Assembly: GCA_016717145.1 (NCBI GenBank)
Contig: JADKGD010000059.1
Location: forward strand, 1 to 11,285
Length of the DNA stretch: 11,285 nucleotides
Origin: Saprospiraceae bacterium
GTDB lineage: Bacteria > Bacteroidota > Bacteroidia > Chitinophagales > Saprospiraceae
Direction of reading: 5' to 3'
Below the pieces are notes generated by a model. It did not search any database, was not told the DNA's origin, and saw nothing but the letters and a program-made list of their open reading frames with translations. This document shows positions 1 through 7,416 of the stretch, one piece after another. The translations under genes were made by a program, and so were the position numbers. Positions within the stretch are counted from its first letter, which is position 1; each line of letters opens with the position of its first letter.

Positions 1-32
1 ATTTTTCTACGAAACGGACAGTCATCATAAAA

Positions 33-191
33 AAAACGATAAGCAGCTAAAAAATGTGGTGGCGGTTTTGTCCAAGATTTTGGTTTAAAATATATATGCC
101 TGGAAGTGGAGATATCTATAATTTGGAGACAAAACCGACTATCTTCGATCTTTACAAAAACAGAAGAGCATTAAATTTGCTGATCGGTTTT
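33..191. repeat. 159-bp repeat with terminal inverted repeats, copy R1 (MITE-like)
   Basis: This is an imperfect direct copy of 1688-1846. The best block, 146-191 against 1801-1846, matches at 45 of 46 bases. The right end TGCTGATCGGTTTT (178-191) is the near complement of the left end, which reads AAAACGATAAGCA here with one C missing compared with copy R2. A short non-coding unit with inverted ends and two copies suggests a miniature transposable element. I found no clear target duplication, so this is an inference. Read on the minus strand it starts about 45 bases after the inverted repeat at 238-296. Confidence 0.7.
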
Positions 192-237
192 GGGAGATTT
201 TTGAATTAGAGAAATGAAAATAAAATATAATGGCTAG

Positions 238-296
238 CGTTTGTGTTTCTGCAGTGGTGCCTTTCAGAAGCCGCGTCCTGTCCTCGACACCAAACG
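238..296. repeat. Inverted repeat, possibly a degenerate attC-like site
   Basis: CGTTTGTGT at 238-246 pairs with ACACCAAACG at 287-296, leaving one unpaired base in the right arm. An extra base on one arm is a feature of attC stems. On the minus strand GTTCAAC next to the stem fits the R'' consensus RYYYAAC, and GCCCAAC a little upstream (about 351-361) also fits it. The core differs from sites A, B and D, and no complementary cassette start was found, so the attC reading is weak. A second short pairing joins TTGAACG (297-303) and CGTTCGTTGCAA (359-370). Confidence 0.35.
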
Positions 297-376
297 TTGA
301 ACGAAGGTATAAACTTTGGATTACACCTCACCGCACGATGAAGAAACATTTTGTTGGGCGTTCGTTGCAATTCCAC

Positions 377-954
377 CTAGTCGGTTAATTTGTGTCCGAT
401 ACATGCTTCTCTAAAGTCCAGTTTTTCACTTTCCTTACTCAAGAAGTCAAAAATGATCTTGTAGTCCTTGTCCTTAGGAATGTTTAAAGAAAAGTAGCAA
501 GAATGGTATATTGTCCAGCTTGTAAAAACCTTCCTTCTCGTCAACAAGGTTGGCGTGCATTGTCTCGACTTCGTCCCTGTCCAATATTGTATTATAGAAC
601 TCAAATCTTACTCTCATCTCTTTTTCCAATGAGGCCATTGTGATTTAATGGAGGCTCTTCAATTATCATTTTCGTCATCAATTTAGCCTCGTTATCTTCA
701 TATTTCTTGTTTAGGATGACAGGTATAATTTCATTGTGGATAAATTCATTATCGATTTTTATTTGCATATTATTTAACCATGCGATCTTTAAATATCCTT
801 GTGCAGGATGAGAAACAATATCTTTAAAAAAGAACGAATGTCTATTTCTACTTTTCTGCTCTTTCGTACAAAGTTGAGTAATTGTTTCTTTTACCTTAAT
901 TTCGTCATTCTCAACAATGCCTTCCGAAAAAAGTTTAAATCGATATTCATCCAC
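377..954 (-). pseudogene. Unrecognised hypothetical gene(s) in two or three frames
   Basis: I do not recognise this protein. The first part is open from a GTG at 954 and reads as a soluble, charged protein (DEYRFKLFSEGIVENDEIKV), ending out of frame at 601. A second frame opens with ATG at 638 (MASLEKEMRVRFEFYNTILD) and runs through FYKLDNIPF. Near 485 it must shift by one base to join IPKDKDYKIIFDFLSKESEK, which ends at 377. It could be one gene of about 190 residues with two frameshifts, or two overlapping genes of which the second is broken. An in-frame ATG at 1035 is cut off from 954 by a TAA. There is no signal peptide or membrane segment. The degenerate inverted repeats at 238-370 lie just downstream. 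Confidence 0.4.
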
Positions 955-1044
955 TGATTTTTCTTCAGTTTAAAGCATTTTGGCTCTACTACTATTATTA
1001 TTTAGTCGTTTTAGTTCCGCTAAATTTTTAGTCATTGCTGACGA

Positions 1045-1299
1045 CTAAGCGAAGGCACAATAAATATATCCTTCTCCATCATTTACCATATCAGTATACC
1101 AGACAATTTTCCTCCATGCTTATTTATTTGGTAATTGATATTTGAATATTCCTCCCTTACTAATTCATTGTATGAAAGTGATGTTTCAAGTACATTAGTT
1201 CGTCCGTTTGACAATAGGTCAGTTACTTTGGTCGTATATGTTTTGATAATAATGGATATCTATTTTGGCAGCGTCATAGAATGCTTGTTTTGATTCCAT
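1045..1299 (-). pseudogene. Unrecognised small hypothetical gene with two compensating frameshifts
   Basis: It starts at the ATG at 1299 (MESKQAFYDAAKIDIHYYQN) and would give about 84 residues. One shift near 1230 leads into TKVTDLLSNGRTNVLETSLS and NELVREEYSNINYQINKHGG. A second shift near 1105 restores the starting frame for IVWYTDMVNDGEGYIYCAFA, which ends at the TAG at 1045-1047. Because the start and end frames agree, the two indels compensate, which supports one original gene. No domain is recognised. A 155-base stretch with another short ORF lies upstream. Confidence 0.4.
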
Positions 1300-1313
1300 G
1301 GTTTATTGTTTAA

Positions 1314-1468
1314 TTAACAATTCATACCATCCTTTGATTTGAAAGTATTCCCAAATACTTGGTCTGCAATTTTAAAAATAGTAATCGCTATTTATAATTT
1401 GCTCGCAAACCTTTACTTCTTTGTTCAAAGTTTTCTTCAAGTACAGATAAGTTTATTTTCTTGTTCAT
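1314..1468 (-). pseudogene. Possible short gene remnant upstream of the 1299 gene
   Basis: A 26-codon frame starts with the ATG at 1468 (MNKKINLSVLEENFEQRSKG) and stops at 1388. Shifting by one base continues with ITIFKIADQVFGNTFKSKDG to a TAA at 1314. The composition is protein-like and the strand agrees with its neighbours. It is too short to assign, and the opposite strand has an 84-codon open frame over the same bases. This may be a broken gene of about 50 residues or chance. Confidence 0.2.
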
Positions 1469-1660
1469 TTTGTTTTATTATAATAGGCTATAATGATACA
1501 GTTAACCTTCTAAAATACAAGAAGTTTAAATATAAAAAAATTTCTGAAAAATGGATTTCTTTTGGTCATTGTATTTATAAAAAATGTGAGTAACAAGCCC
1601 TTGAGATTTAAAATGCTATGAAAAAATCAATATGAGAAATTAAAAAGTAAATGAACGAAT

Positions 1661-1675
1661 CTGTGTAAAACACAG
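1661..1675. repeat. Perfect 6-bp palindrome (CTGTGT-AAA-ACACAG)
   Basis: A 6-bp stem with a 3-base spacer lies about 12 bases outside repeat R2, in the gene-free stretch 1469-1687. It could be an operator or a short hairpin. No T-run follows on either strand, so it does not look like an intrinsic terminator. The rest of 1469-1687 is AT-rich, with nothing else I can support. Confidence 0.3.
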
Positions 1676-1687
1676 GATACCCAAAAT

Positions 1688-1846
1688 AAAACCGATAAGC
1701 AGCAAAGAATCAAGGTGGCGTTATTGTCAAGATTTTTGGTGTAAAATATATGCTAAAGGTGGAGATCTATATAATTTAGACCAAAACCTGTAGGCTTATC
1801 CGATCTTTACAAAAACAGGAGAGCATTAAATTTGCTGATCGGTTTT
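1688..1846. repeat. 159-bp repeat with terminal inverted repeats, copy R2 (MITE-like)
   Basis: The ends are AAAACCGATAAGCA (1688-1701) and TGCTGATCGGTTTT (1833-1846), which are complementary at 13 of 14 positions. The body matches R1 at roughly four of five bases by eye. It contains no ORF. On the minus strand it begins 37 bases inside the cassette that starts at attC site D, so it may be the first thing in that cassette. No target duplication is visible. Confidence 0.7.
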
Positions 1847-1875
1847 TTTCTATCAATTCGTCGAAAAAGACCTAA

Positions 1876-1949
1876 GACTAAAACGGTTTGGCTTTGTGAT
1901 GTGCTGTCCCGATAGGGCGGCATGATCGTGCTACGGCTTGTTATAAGTC
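1876..1949 (-). other. attC recombination site D (end of cassette 4)
   Basis: On the minus strand it reads R'' GACTTATAAC (1949-1940), a hairpin core, then R' GTTTTAGTC (1884-1876). The R'' box is the exact 10-base complement of GTTATAAGTC, the start of the same cassette at 3040-3031. In integrons these two boxes pair because they meet in the excised circle. The core is shared with site A: 35 of 38 bases match between 1890-1927 and 9158-9195, including TCCCGATAGGGCGGCATG. The outermost arms of the hairpin are less well paired here than in site A. Confidence 0.78.
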
Positions 1950-3039
1950 GGCTATTGTTTTACAATTTTCACAGTTTTTAATGAATGTTCAAATTGATCG
2001 AATATTTTGAGATTATAAATTCCGCTTGGTTCACTTGAAATATTCAGCTTTTGCATAACAGTTTCAGATTGAACTTTTCTTCCAGATGAATTATACACAA
2101 CGTACTTATATTGATTGTTACCTTCTATGTTAATAAAGTCATGTGTAGGATTTGGAAAAACATTTAGTGAAAACAAAGTATTGCCTGGTTCTTTAATTAT
2201 TACTCGGATTTTACCTTCTGGCATTCCGTTGAAAACAGCTTTTTGTTCAGCAAAGTAAATCGCTCCTTGATACTCGTTTAAAGCAATTGCATTTCCAAGA
2301 TTATCACAATATGAGGTTGAACCACTGTCTAAATCTTTTAAATTGAAGACAACAATTTCTTTAGTACCAAATATAAGACCACTTTGATCAAGATATAGAT
2401 TGTTTCCGACAATTAGTATTGAATATGTAGCATAATTTAAATTGTTTAAGAGTTCAGAAATTGTATTAGTGTTTAAGTCATACTTGTGAATTGATTTACC
2501 TTCAGCTATTAAAATTGAATTTAGGTAGGTTGCAATAGATAGTGGATTGTTTTCAAAGAAGAAGAGAAACTCTTTTTCATAGATTGTTTTCGAAAGGTCA
2601 ATTTTGCTTAGAGCTCCTTGTTGTGCAAAGATTAGATTGTTGTTGTCAAATGTAAATGAACGGGGAAACAAAAATTGTTCATGATAGATAGTGTCAAATT
2701 GAAAGTTTTCGTTTCTCAGATCAACCATTACTATGTCATCCCTTAATCCTATATAAAGAATACTATCTTTTTCGATTATTGCTCTTGGGTATGTTAAGCT
2801 ATCAATGTGAATTTGATATGAAGCTTGAGGATCAGCAACGTTGAATGACACAATTTTTCCTTCTCCTGGTAACGATCCGTGTAATACCACAAAAACTTCG
2901 TCTTTGATAAATGTCATGGCTACTGGATTGTTAAGGCTGTCTATAACTGTATTTACTTGACTATAGCCAAGATTAGATATTAACAGACATATGAAAATAA
3001 TTTTATAATTCATTGATTTACTTTTTTGCTGACTTATAA
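1884..3039 (-). mobile_element. Integron gene cassette 4 (T9SS cargo protein)
   Basis: The cassette runs from the cut point in GTTATAAGTC (site C, 3040-3031) to the G of site D (1884). Its own terminal R'' (1949-1940) is the perfect 10-base complement of its start box. It carries a single gene and about 60 bp of attC, which is the usual cassette layout. Confidence 0.72.
1952..3013 (-). CDS. Secreted T9SS cargo protein with beta-propeller-like body
   Basis: It encodes about 353 residues from the ATG at 3013. An in-frame ATG at 3091 would add 26 residues, but that stretch translates the cassette junction, while MNYKIIFICLLISNLGYSQ at 3013 is a good signal peptide. The middle has repeated short beta-rich segments of the type seen in propeller proteins (DSLNNPVAMTFIKDEVFVVL, YPRAIIEKDSILYIGL, FPRSFTFDNNNLIFAQQGAL). 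The last 75 or so residues form a type A sorting domain, from NVFPNPTHDFINIEG to GIYNLKIF and a basic end (KTVKIVKQ). Such proteins cross the outer membrane through the type IX system and are released or anchored at the surface. The ligand or enzyme role is unknown. It is the only gene of its cassette, starts 26 bases inside the edge, and ends three bases from site D. Confidence 0.85.
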   Translation of the reverse strand: MNYKIIFICLLISNLGYSQVNTVIDSLNNPVAMTFIKDEVFVVLHGSLPGEGKIVSFNVADPQASYQIHIDSLTYPRAIIEKDSILYIGLRDDIVMVDLRNENFQFDTIYHEQFLFPRSFTFDNNNLIFAQQGALSKIDLSKTIYEKEFLFFFENNPLSIATYLNSILIAEGKSIHKYDLNTNTISELLNNLNYATYSILIVGNNLYLDQSGLIFGTKEIVVFNLKDLDSGSTSYCDNLGNAIALNEYQGAIYFAEQKAVFNGMPEGKIRVIIKEPGNTLFSLNVFPNPTHDFINIEGNNQYKYVVYNSSGRKVQSETVMQKLNISSEPSGIYNLKIFDQFEHSLKTVKIVKQ

Positions 3040-3052
3040 CGTTGTTACCTGC
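3031..3052 (-). other. Collapsed attC site C (end of cassette 3)
   Basis: On the minus strand R'' GCAGGTAAC (3052-3044) is followed by only AAC before R' GTTATAAGTC (3040-3031). R'' complements the start box of cassette 3 at site B (ATTACCTGC, 7655-7647) at 8 of 9 bases. Sites A, B and D have about 50 bases of hairpin between the two boxes; here they are gone. A deletion of the palindromic centre is the simplest explanation. The site should no longer fold for the integrase. Confidence 0.55.
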
Positions 3053-3087
3053 TGGTGTTCTTCTGTCCGCTATGTTTCTTGTCGTTG

Positions 3088-3484
3088 TCAATTAAAATAT
3101 GTTGTTAAAAATATTGTACTTAAATATGTCCAAAGTAACGAAAATATAATGTGCATAAATGTTTCAAATTTCTTTCCTTTCCAAAGGTCAGTCGAGTAAC
3201 CAAAAAACTGAATGATAAGTCGTACAGTCCAAAACAAACCAAGTCCAAGTGACAATTTTTTACCAAGATTTGTTTCCAATTATTTCGGTCGAAGATGTCA
3301 AGCAAAGTAAACCCATAAGTAATACAGTCAATGCGATAAAAAATGTATGCACAGTCATCATTTGGCGATTAATTAAGCTCAATGATTTAAATTCTTTGTC
3401 CCAGTTAAAATACTTTGGAAAAACAATGTGTACCAATGCCAAAGCAATTAATAAAACACCAATTATTTTAAAATGTATTTCCAT
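3088..3484 (-). pseudogene. Small integral membrane protein, split by a one-base insertion
   Basis: It starts at the ATG at 3484, which shares one base with the stop of the methyltransferase (TAATG), so the two are likely translationally coupled. The first frame has two hydrophobic segments (IIGVLLIALALVHIVF and FFIALTVLLMGLLCLT) and ends at 3260 in an artefactual GNKSW. Removing one G of the GG near 3276 joins it to ETNLGKKLSLGLGLFWTVRL and two more hydrophobic segments (LFWTVRLIIQFFGY, IIFSLLWTYLSTIFLTTYF), ending at 3088. The restored protein is about 131 residues with four membrane helices. It is the last gene of the cassette 3 operon. I do not recognise a named family; the layout resembles other small four-helix DoxX-like proteins. 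Confidence 0.65.
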
Positions 3485-4167
3485 TAATTGCAATTAAAGA
3501 TTGACATAAAAGGTGTAAACTTTATTTCCTGAAATGATGTAAATCCGGCATCCTCAAATGCCTTTTTCCAAGTTGCTTTTGAGAAAAAATGCGTAAAGCC
3601 GATTGTAAATGCTACAAAGTTTGGAAAATCTCTCAAGTGTTCAACCATAATCACATTGCCGTTTGGCTTACAAACTCTGCGACATTCTTTTAAGAATTGT
3701 ACTTTTTCATCGTGTTTACGGATTTCATGAATTGCTGATAGTAAAAAGATATTATCAACCGAACTATCATATAAAGGAATTGAATTTGAATTGATTTGTT
3801 GCGTATTTGGATAAATCAAACTCACCTTTCTTGCTCGGATAATTGCTGGTTCAGTATGCTGTTTGGCGTTGTAGAAGTCATACACTTGTAGTTTGGAATT
3901 AGGCAAAATACTTTCTATAATAAAACTTGTTTCGTCAAAGCCTGCGTTGATGTTTAAATTGAATTTGTCTTTTGTATCTTCAATTTTCATTTTCTTTAAC
4001 CAATCAAAATTGTAGAAGCCTGAGAAATCATAAACATAAGCAGAGACGAATAATGGCATAGTTAGTCCATAAATAAAAGCCAAAACAACCAATAAATACA
4101 AAATGTTAGGCCAATTGAAAATATACTTACTTCCAATAATTAAGGCTAATAATATGAACCCAACCAC
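3484..4167 (-). CDS. Membrane-anchored class I SAM-dependent methyltransferase
   Basis: Two N-terminal membrane helices (about residues 1-45, VVGFILLALIIG and LYLLVVLAFIYGLTMPLFVS) are followed by a Rossmann-type methyltransferase domain. The visible parts are NINAGFDETS (degenerate glycine motif region), SKLQVYDFYN (acidic end of strand 2), DNIFLLSAIHEI (motif around strand 4), LKECRRVCKPNGNVIMVEHL (strand 5 region typical of methyltransferases) and KKAFEDAGF. The substrate is unknown. The open frame begins with GTG at 4167, but the likely start is the ATG at 4231 (MEIKR), which overlaps the DUF2071 stop by 10 bases. One missing base near 4215 would join it to RDEIFKVLNILSFNRHFYVV. The gene sits between the DUF2071 gene and the small membrane protein in one operon. 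Confidence 0.72.
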   Translation of the reverse strand: MVGFILLALIIGSKYIFNWPNILYLLVVLAFIYGLTMPLFVSAYVYDFSGFYNFDWLKKMKIEDTKDKFNLNINAGFDETSFIIESILPNSKLQVYDFYNAKQHTEPAIIRARKVSLIYPNTQQINSNSIPLYDSSVDNIFLLSAIHEIRKHDEKVQFLKECRRVCKPNGNVIMVEHLRDFPNFVAFTIGFTHFFSKATWKKAFEDAGFTSFQEIKFTPFMSIFNCN

Positions 4168-4221
4168 ATAAAAGTGTCGGTTGAAACTTAAAATATTTAA
4201 TACCTTGAAAATTTCGTCTCT

Positions 4222-4959
4222 TTATTTCCATTGTTCAATTTTGCCTTTTTTCCAATAGTATGGAATGTTTTTAATAATGAAAGCGTTTGCCAACAATGGA
4301 TTTTCAAGTTTTAGAGTACTTAAAAAATCGAAATTACAATCAATCACTTTCACTGGATTCGGAGTCCAGTTTTGTCTTACTCCTTCAATGATTAAAACTT
4401 CTTTAGTTTCCTTGTTATAGGTAAATGTAAAAGGCAAAGGTCCAGCAAATCTTCTTGCTTCCTTCCAGTCTGCAAAAGGGGAATGTTCAGGCAGAGAAAT
4501 TTGTTCTTCCGTTTTGTCTATTGTGATTTTGAACTTTGATTGAATAGAGGATATTTCTTTTGTGTTTTGTTGTTCAACTTGCTTTATGTCTGTAGTGGTG
4601 TAGTTATAATGGGTAAATATGTTTCCAAAAAATTCCATTTTCGTTTTGTCTGTTTCTGATTTCAGAATATACAAACCACGTAAACTTTTACCTGCATTAT
4701 TTGTATAGCGAACAAAAACACGATAACCTATTAGAAAAAAGTCGTTGCCCATAAATTTCGGAAAACCTTTTGGTCGCAAGTCTTTTGTTTGAACCATTGC
4801 AACTGCAACAAAAGCCCATTTTTCTTGAAATGTGTCAAGCTGCAGACATTCTGGAATAAGATTTTGTAATTGCTCTTTTGGAACTGCAAATGTCAAAACC
4901 AGCGAACTTTCAAAATACGCTTCAACTGCAAATGGATGGTCTTTTAAAAATGATAGCAT
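4222..4959 (-). CDS. DUF2071 family protein (acetoacetate decarboxylase-like fold)
   Basis: It encodes 245 residues and is intact. Segments such as SSLVLTFAVPKEQLQNLIPE and LDTFQEKWAFVAVAMVQTKD near the N-terminus, FFLIGYRVFVRY in the middle and RRFAGPLPFTFTYN later agree with the DUF2071 family of uncharacterised proteins. The start ATG at 4959 lies four bases after the stop of the DoxX-like gene (4964). The stop overlaps the likely start of the methyltransferase, so the genes form a tight operon. It has no signal peptide and is probably cytoplasmic. DUF2071 genes are often near DoxX-like genes, which supports the call. The catalytic role is unknown, and the IS66 insertion upstream may reduce its expression. 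Confidence 0.78.
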   Translation of the reverse strand: MLSFLKDHPFAVEAYFESSLVLTFAVPKEQLQNLIPECLQLDTFQEKWAFVAVAMVQTKDLRPKGFPKFMGNDFFLIGYRVFVRYTNNAGKSLRGLYILKSETDKTKMEFFGNIFTHYNYTTTDIKQVEQQNTKEISSIQSKFKITIDKTEEQISLPEHSPFADWKEARRFAGPLPFTFTYNKETKEVLIIEGVRQNWTPNPVKVIDCNFDFLSTLKLENPLLANAFIIKNIPYYWKKGKIEQWK

Positions 4960-4963
4960 CGAG

Positions 4964-5149
4964 TTATTTGAGTTGTTTTTTATTAATATAAAATTCGGTG
5001 TAGTAAACTACTAAAATAAAAATAAATGCAAACAATGAATTTAATTTCCCCCAAAGCAACAAGTCTGGAACAAGGATAAATTCAAGTGTGTTCATTGTCG
5101 CAACTACTACGATTTGGGCAATAGCATTTAATCTTGTCTTATAAGCACT
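4964..5149 (-). pseudogene. DoxX-like membrane protein, 3' part cut off by IS66
   Basis: It encodes the last 62 residues of the interrupted protein: S-AYKTRLNAIAQIVVVATMNT, then EFILVPDLLLWGKLNSLFAF and a final membrane helix (IFILVVYYTEFYI) before KKQLK and stop. The residues read upstream of 5149 (from MLIFFGKG) are IS66 end sequence and are not part of the gene. The 5' half lies at 7417-7620. Joining the halves across one target copy gives about 128 residues with four membrane helices, the usual size of DoxX-like proteins. It is the first gene of the cassette 3 operon. Confidence 0.75.
5142..5149. repeat. Target-site duplication of IS66, left copy (TAAGCACT)
   Basis: These eight bases lie directly outside the left inverted repeat. 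The right flank (7417-7422) reads TAAGCA and then TAAAATCC, so it matches if CT was lost there. With the full left copy the interrupted gene reads in frame (minus strand ATT TTA AGT GCT TAT AAG). Eight base pairs is the duplication length of the IS66 family. Confidence 0.65.
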
Positions 5150-5169
5150 GTAAGCATTCGACCAACCGC
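5150..5169 (+). repeat. IS66 left terminal inverted repeat (IRL)
   Basis: It reads GTAAGCATTCGACCAACCGC and pairs with the end at 7397-7416 with mismatches only at positions 14, 18 and 19. Confidence 0.85.
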
Positions 5170-5220
5170 ATATTGCAAACCCGCTAGTTGACAGCGTACC
5201 TTTGCCAAAAAAAATAAGCA

Positions 5221-5509
5221 ATGCGATACGCTAAAGAGCAAATTGACCAGTGGATATCAGAATGGAATCAATCGGGACAAAGCATCATTAAATATTGTGA
5301 AGGAAGCCCTTTGACAAGAGTACATTTTATAATTGGCGTAAAAGCTCATCTGGTCATCTGAAGTAGTCAAAAAGACAGAAAATTTGTACCGGTTCAAGTC
5401 GCTCCCTTCCTATATTCCACACATGAGCATTCAGTATCCAAATGGGGTGAGAATAGATTTACATTCTCTGATGAGTATTGAAGATATCAGAGTCTTGAGT
5501 GGATGTTAG
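5221..5509 (+). pseudogene. tnpA: IS66 TnpA (ORF1, helix-turn-helix protein), frameshifted
   Basis: It starts MRYAKEQIDQWISEWNQSGQ at 5221 and continues SIIKYCEGSPL, then shifts into KSTFYNWRKSSSGHLK, a typical helix-turn-helix segment of the IS66 first ORF. Further shifts are needed to reach FVPVQV and the conserved C-terminus HMSIQYPNGVRIDLHSLMSI-EDIRVLSGC, which ends at the TAG at 5507-5509. The end overlaps the tnpB start (ATGTTAG), the usual coupling in this family. With at least three indels it is not functional as written. In active elements TnpA is needed for transposition, although its exact step is not settled. Confidence 0.75.
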
Positions 5510-5862
5510 GTTTTGGAGCACATCAAAGCTATTACATATACAATGGAGCGGTAGATATGCGTAAAGGGTATGATGGATTGAGCGGACTGGTACGCAATGA
5601 ACTCGGAGCGGACCCGATGAATGGAGAAGTGGCTATATTCTTCAATCGGAGCCGCCGGACTGTCAAATTGTTGGTATGGGATCGAGATGGTTTTGTGGTG
5701 CACAATAAGCGTCTGGAGCAGGGATGTTTCGAACAACTTAGTGACATCATTAAAGGCAAAACACTTGGTATCAGCTACCAGCATCTGATCATGTTGCTGA
5801 GTGGAATATCACTTATAGGCGTGCACCAACGACCGCGATATGAGATAAGAAAAACAGGATAA
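5503..5862 (+). CDS. tnpB: IS66 accessory protein TnpB (ORF2)
   Basis: It encodes 119 residues, the normal family length, without disruption. Diagnostic parts are IYNGAVDMRKGYDGLSGLV near the N-terminus and FFNRSRRTVKLLVWDRDGFV in the middle, followed by RLEQGCFE and a C-terminal segment (SYQHLIMLLSGIS). These are the signature of the IS66 Orf2 family. TnpB is required together with TnpA and TnpC for IS66 transposition. It overlaps tnpA by seven bases and is followed by a 62-base gap before tnpC. Confidence 0.92.
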   Translation: MLGFGAHQSYYIYNGAVDMRKGYDGLSGLVRNELGADPMNGEVAIFFNRSRRTVKLLVWDRDGFVVHNKRLEQGCFEQLSDIIKGKTLGISYQHLIMLLSGISLIGVHQRPRYEIRKTG

Positions 5863-5924
5863 ATTTGTAAAAAAAGTGGTTAAAACATTGTAATATAATC
5901 GTATAAATATAGTATTTTTATGCT

Positions 5925-7400
5925 ATGAATTACGAAGCGATTATAGCGCAGAAAGACAAAGAAATCCAGCAACAGGCAGCCAAGATCGAAGAGCTCGCCC
6001 ACCAGATTACACTACTGCAAAAACTCATCTATGGTCGTAAATCTGAACGGTTCATAGCCAATGCAGATGGTGCACAATTGAGTATCTTTGGAGAACAAGA
6101 AAACACTCAGGAGATGGTTGAAACACAAAAGGAAACCATTACCTACGACAGGACAAAAAGAAGAGTGACCACAAGGGGAAGACTGAGCTTTTAGCCAGGT
6201 GCGAGCACCTGCCTGTAGAAGAGATAATCATCGACACTGAACACGATTCAGCAGATATTCACATAGGAGACGAAATATCTGAAAAACTAGCCCATAAACC
6301 AGGCAAACATATCGCATCAGATATAGCCGCAAGTACAAAAAGCAGGGCAAGATGCCATCATTATAGCTCCGCCTGTAGAAGAGCCCATATTAAAGTGCGA
6401 GGCAGACGTAAGTCTTCTGGCACATATTGTAGTCGCAAAATTTGTTGATCACCTGCCAGAATATCGACAGCAACAGATATTCAAACGCGAAGGTGTCATC
6501 ATTGCGCCATCGACCATGAATGGATGGGTACACCAACTCAGCCCTTATATGAAGCTTATGGCTGAGTATATCAAAAAACAAATACTGGATGCACCGTATA
6601 TTCAGCAGGATGAAAGTACCATCAAAGTGATGGACAATAAGCACAAACAAGGTATCAACAAGGCTATATGTGGGTCATGGCCTCAGTTCAATTGCAGTAT
6701 GTTTGTTTTGAGTACCGGGACGGACGAGGCAGAGAAGGTCCGATGTATTCATATGAAACATATAAAGGAGACCTTCAAACTGACGCATATGAAGTATACA
6801 GTATCATAAACAAAGCGTATGGACATATTAATCATTTTTTCATTGCTGGGCGCATGGTCGCAGGAAGTTTCACGAAGCCTGGGCAATGACAAATTCGGAG
6901 TAGTACGCTTGACCTTCATTCCGAAATCTGTATGAGATAGAACGTAAATGCAGGGAGGCAAACTATACACATGCCCAACGACAAGTTGAACGTCAGCAAG
7001 CCAAACCCATACGCATCAGTTTAAAGAATGGATGGATAAAGAGTCACTCGTAGTGACTCCAAGATCACCTATTGGGACAGCGATAGGATATATGATCAAG
7101 AGGTGGGACAAGTTTATTAAATATACGGATCATGGACACGTGGAGATAGATAACAATATCATAGAAAATGCCATCAGGCCTCTGGCATTAGGACGCAAAA
7201 ACTATCTCTTTGCCGGACATCATGATGCCGCCATCAATATTGGATATTATTACACTATATTCGGAACTTGTAAAGCATTGGGCGTAAACCCGTATGATTA
7301 CATAGTTTGGTATCTCTCCAAAGTACCTTCCCTAAAAACACTAGACATAGCTCAGTTAGCTCCCGATGCATTTAAAAAATCACTCAATGTGAACACGTAG
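5925..7400 (+). pseudogene. tnpC: IS66 transposase TnpC (DDE), multiply frameshifted
   Basis: It begins MNYEAIIAQKDKEIQQQAAK with a coiled coil (EELAHQITLLQKLIYGRKSE), as in other IS66 transposases. The frame is lost near 6180, then HLPVEEIIIDTEHDS, YKKQGK, APPVEEPILK and EYRQQQIFKREGVIIAPSTM follow in different frames. The catalytic parts survive: QQDES (D at 6609-6611), GDLQTDAYEVY (D at 6782-6784), WAHGRRKFHEA near 6850 and DNNIIENAIRPLALGRKNYL (E at 7164-7166). At least five indels are needed to join them into a protein of about 490 residues. The C-terminal domain (LFAGHHDAAINIG to the end) is intact. It is inactive as written unless the indels are sequencing errors. Confidence 0.87.
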
Positions 7401-7416
7401 TTTGTCGAATGCTTAC
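7397..7416 (-). repeat. IS66 right terminal inverted repeat (IRR)
   Basis: Read on the minus strand it is GTAAGCATTCGACAAACTAC, matching IRL at 17 of 20 positions. The tnpC stop codon lies inside this repeat region. Confidence 0.85.

Larger units (their letters stand above)
5150..7416 (+). mobile_element. IS66-family insertion sequence, degenerate
   Basis: The 2267-bp element has terminal inverted repeats that begin GTAAGCATTCGAC, the usual IS66 GTAAG end. The first 20 bases of both ends match at 17 positions. It carries tnpA, tnpB and tnpC in the standard order on the plus strand. tnpB is intact; tnpA and tnpC have several frameshifts, so the copy should not move by itself. It is inserted head-on into the DoxX-like gene of cassette 3. 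No passenger gene is present. Confidence 0.9.

Noticed and set aside
1339..1593. Plus-strand open frame of 84 codons with a hydrophobic stretch
   Set aside because: The composition is Phe/Leu/Ile/Lys-rich as expected from AT-rich antisense. No homologue is recognised, and all other non-IS genes are on the minus strand. A short minus-strand frame covers part of the same bases.
1876..1949. Hairpins A, B and D read as intrinsic terminators
   Set aside because: No T-run follows the stems on either strand. The conserved core and the cassette-specific complementary boxes are explained better by attC. They may still affect transcription.
3120..3305. Second minus-strand frame (61 codons) across the small membrane protein
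   Set aside because: It overlaps the third and fourth helices of the frameshifted membrane protein in another frame and has no protein-like pattern of its own.
4832..5014. Plus-strand frame antisense to the DUF2071 start
   Set aside because: It is a shadow of the DUF2071 gene and the DoxX-like gene end.
5506..5784. Two minus-strand frames antisense to tnpB
   Set aside because: They are shadows of the well supported tnpB gene.
5150..7416. A passenger gene inside IS66
   Set aside because: The whole element is taken up by tnpA, tnpB, tnpC and the ends. Minus-strand frames inside it are shadows.
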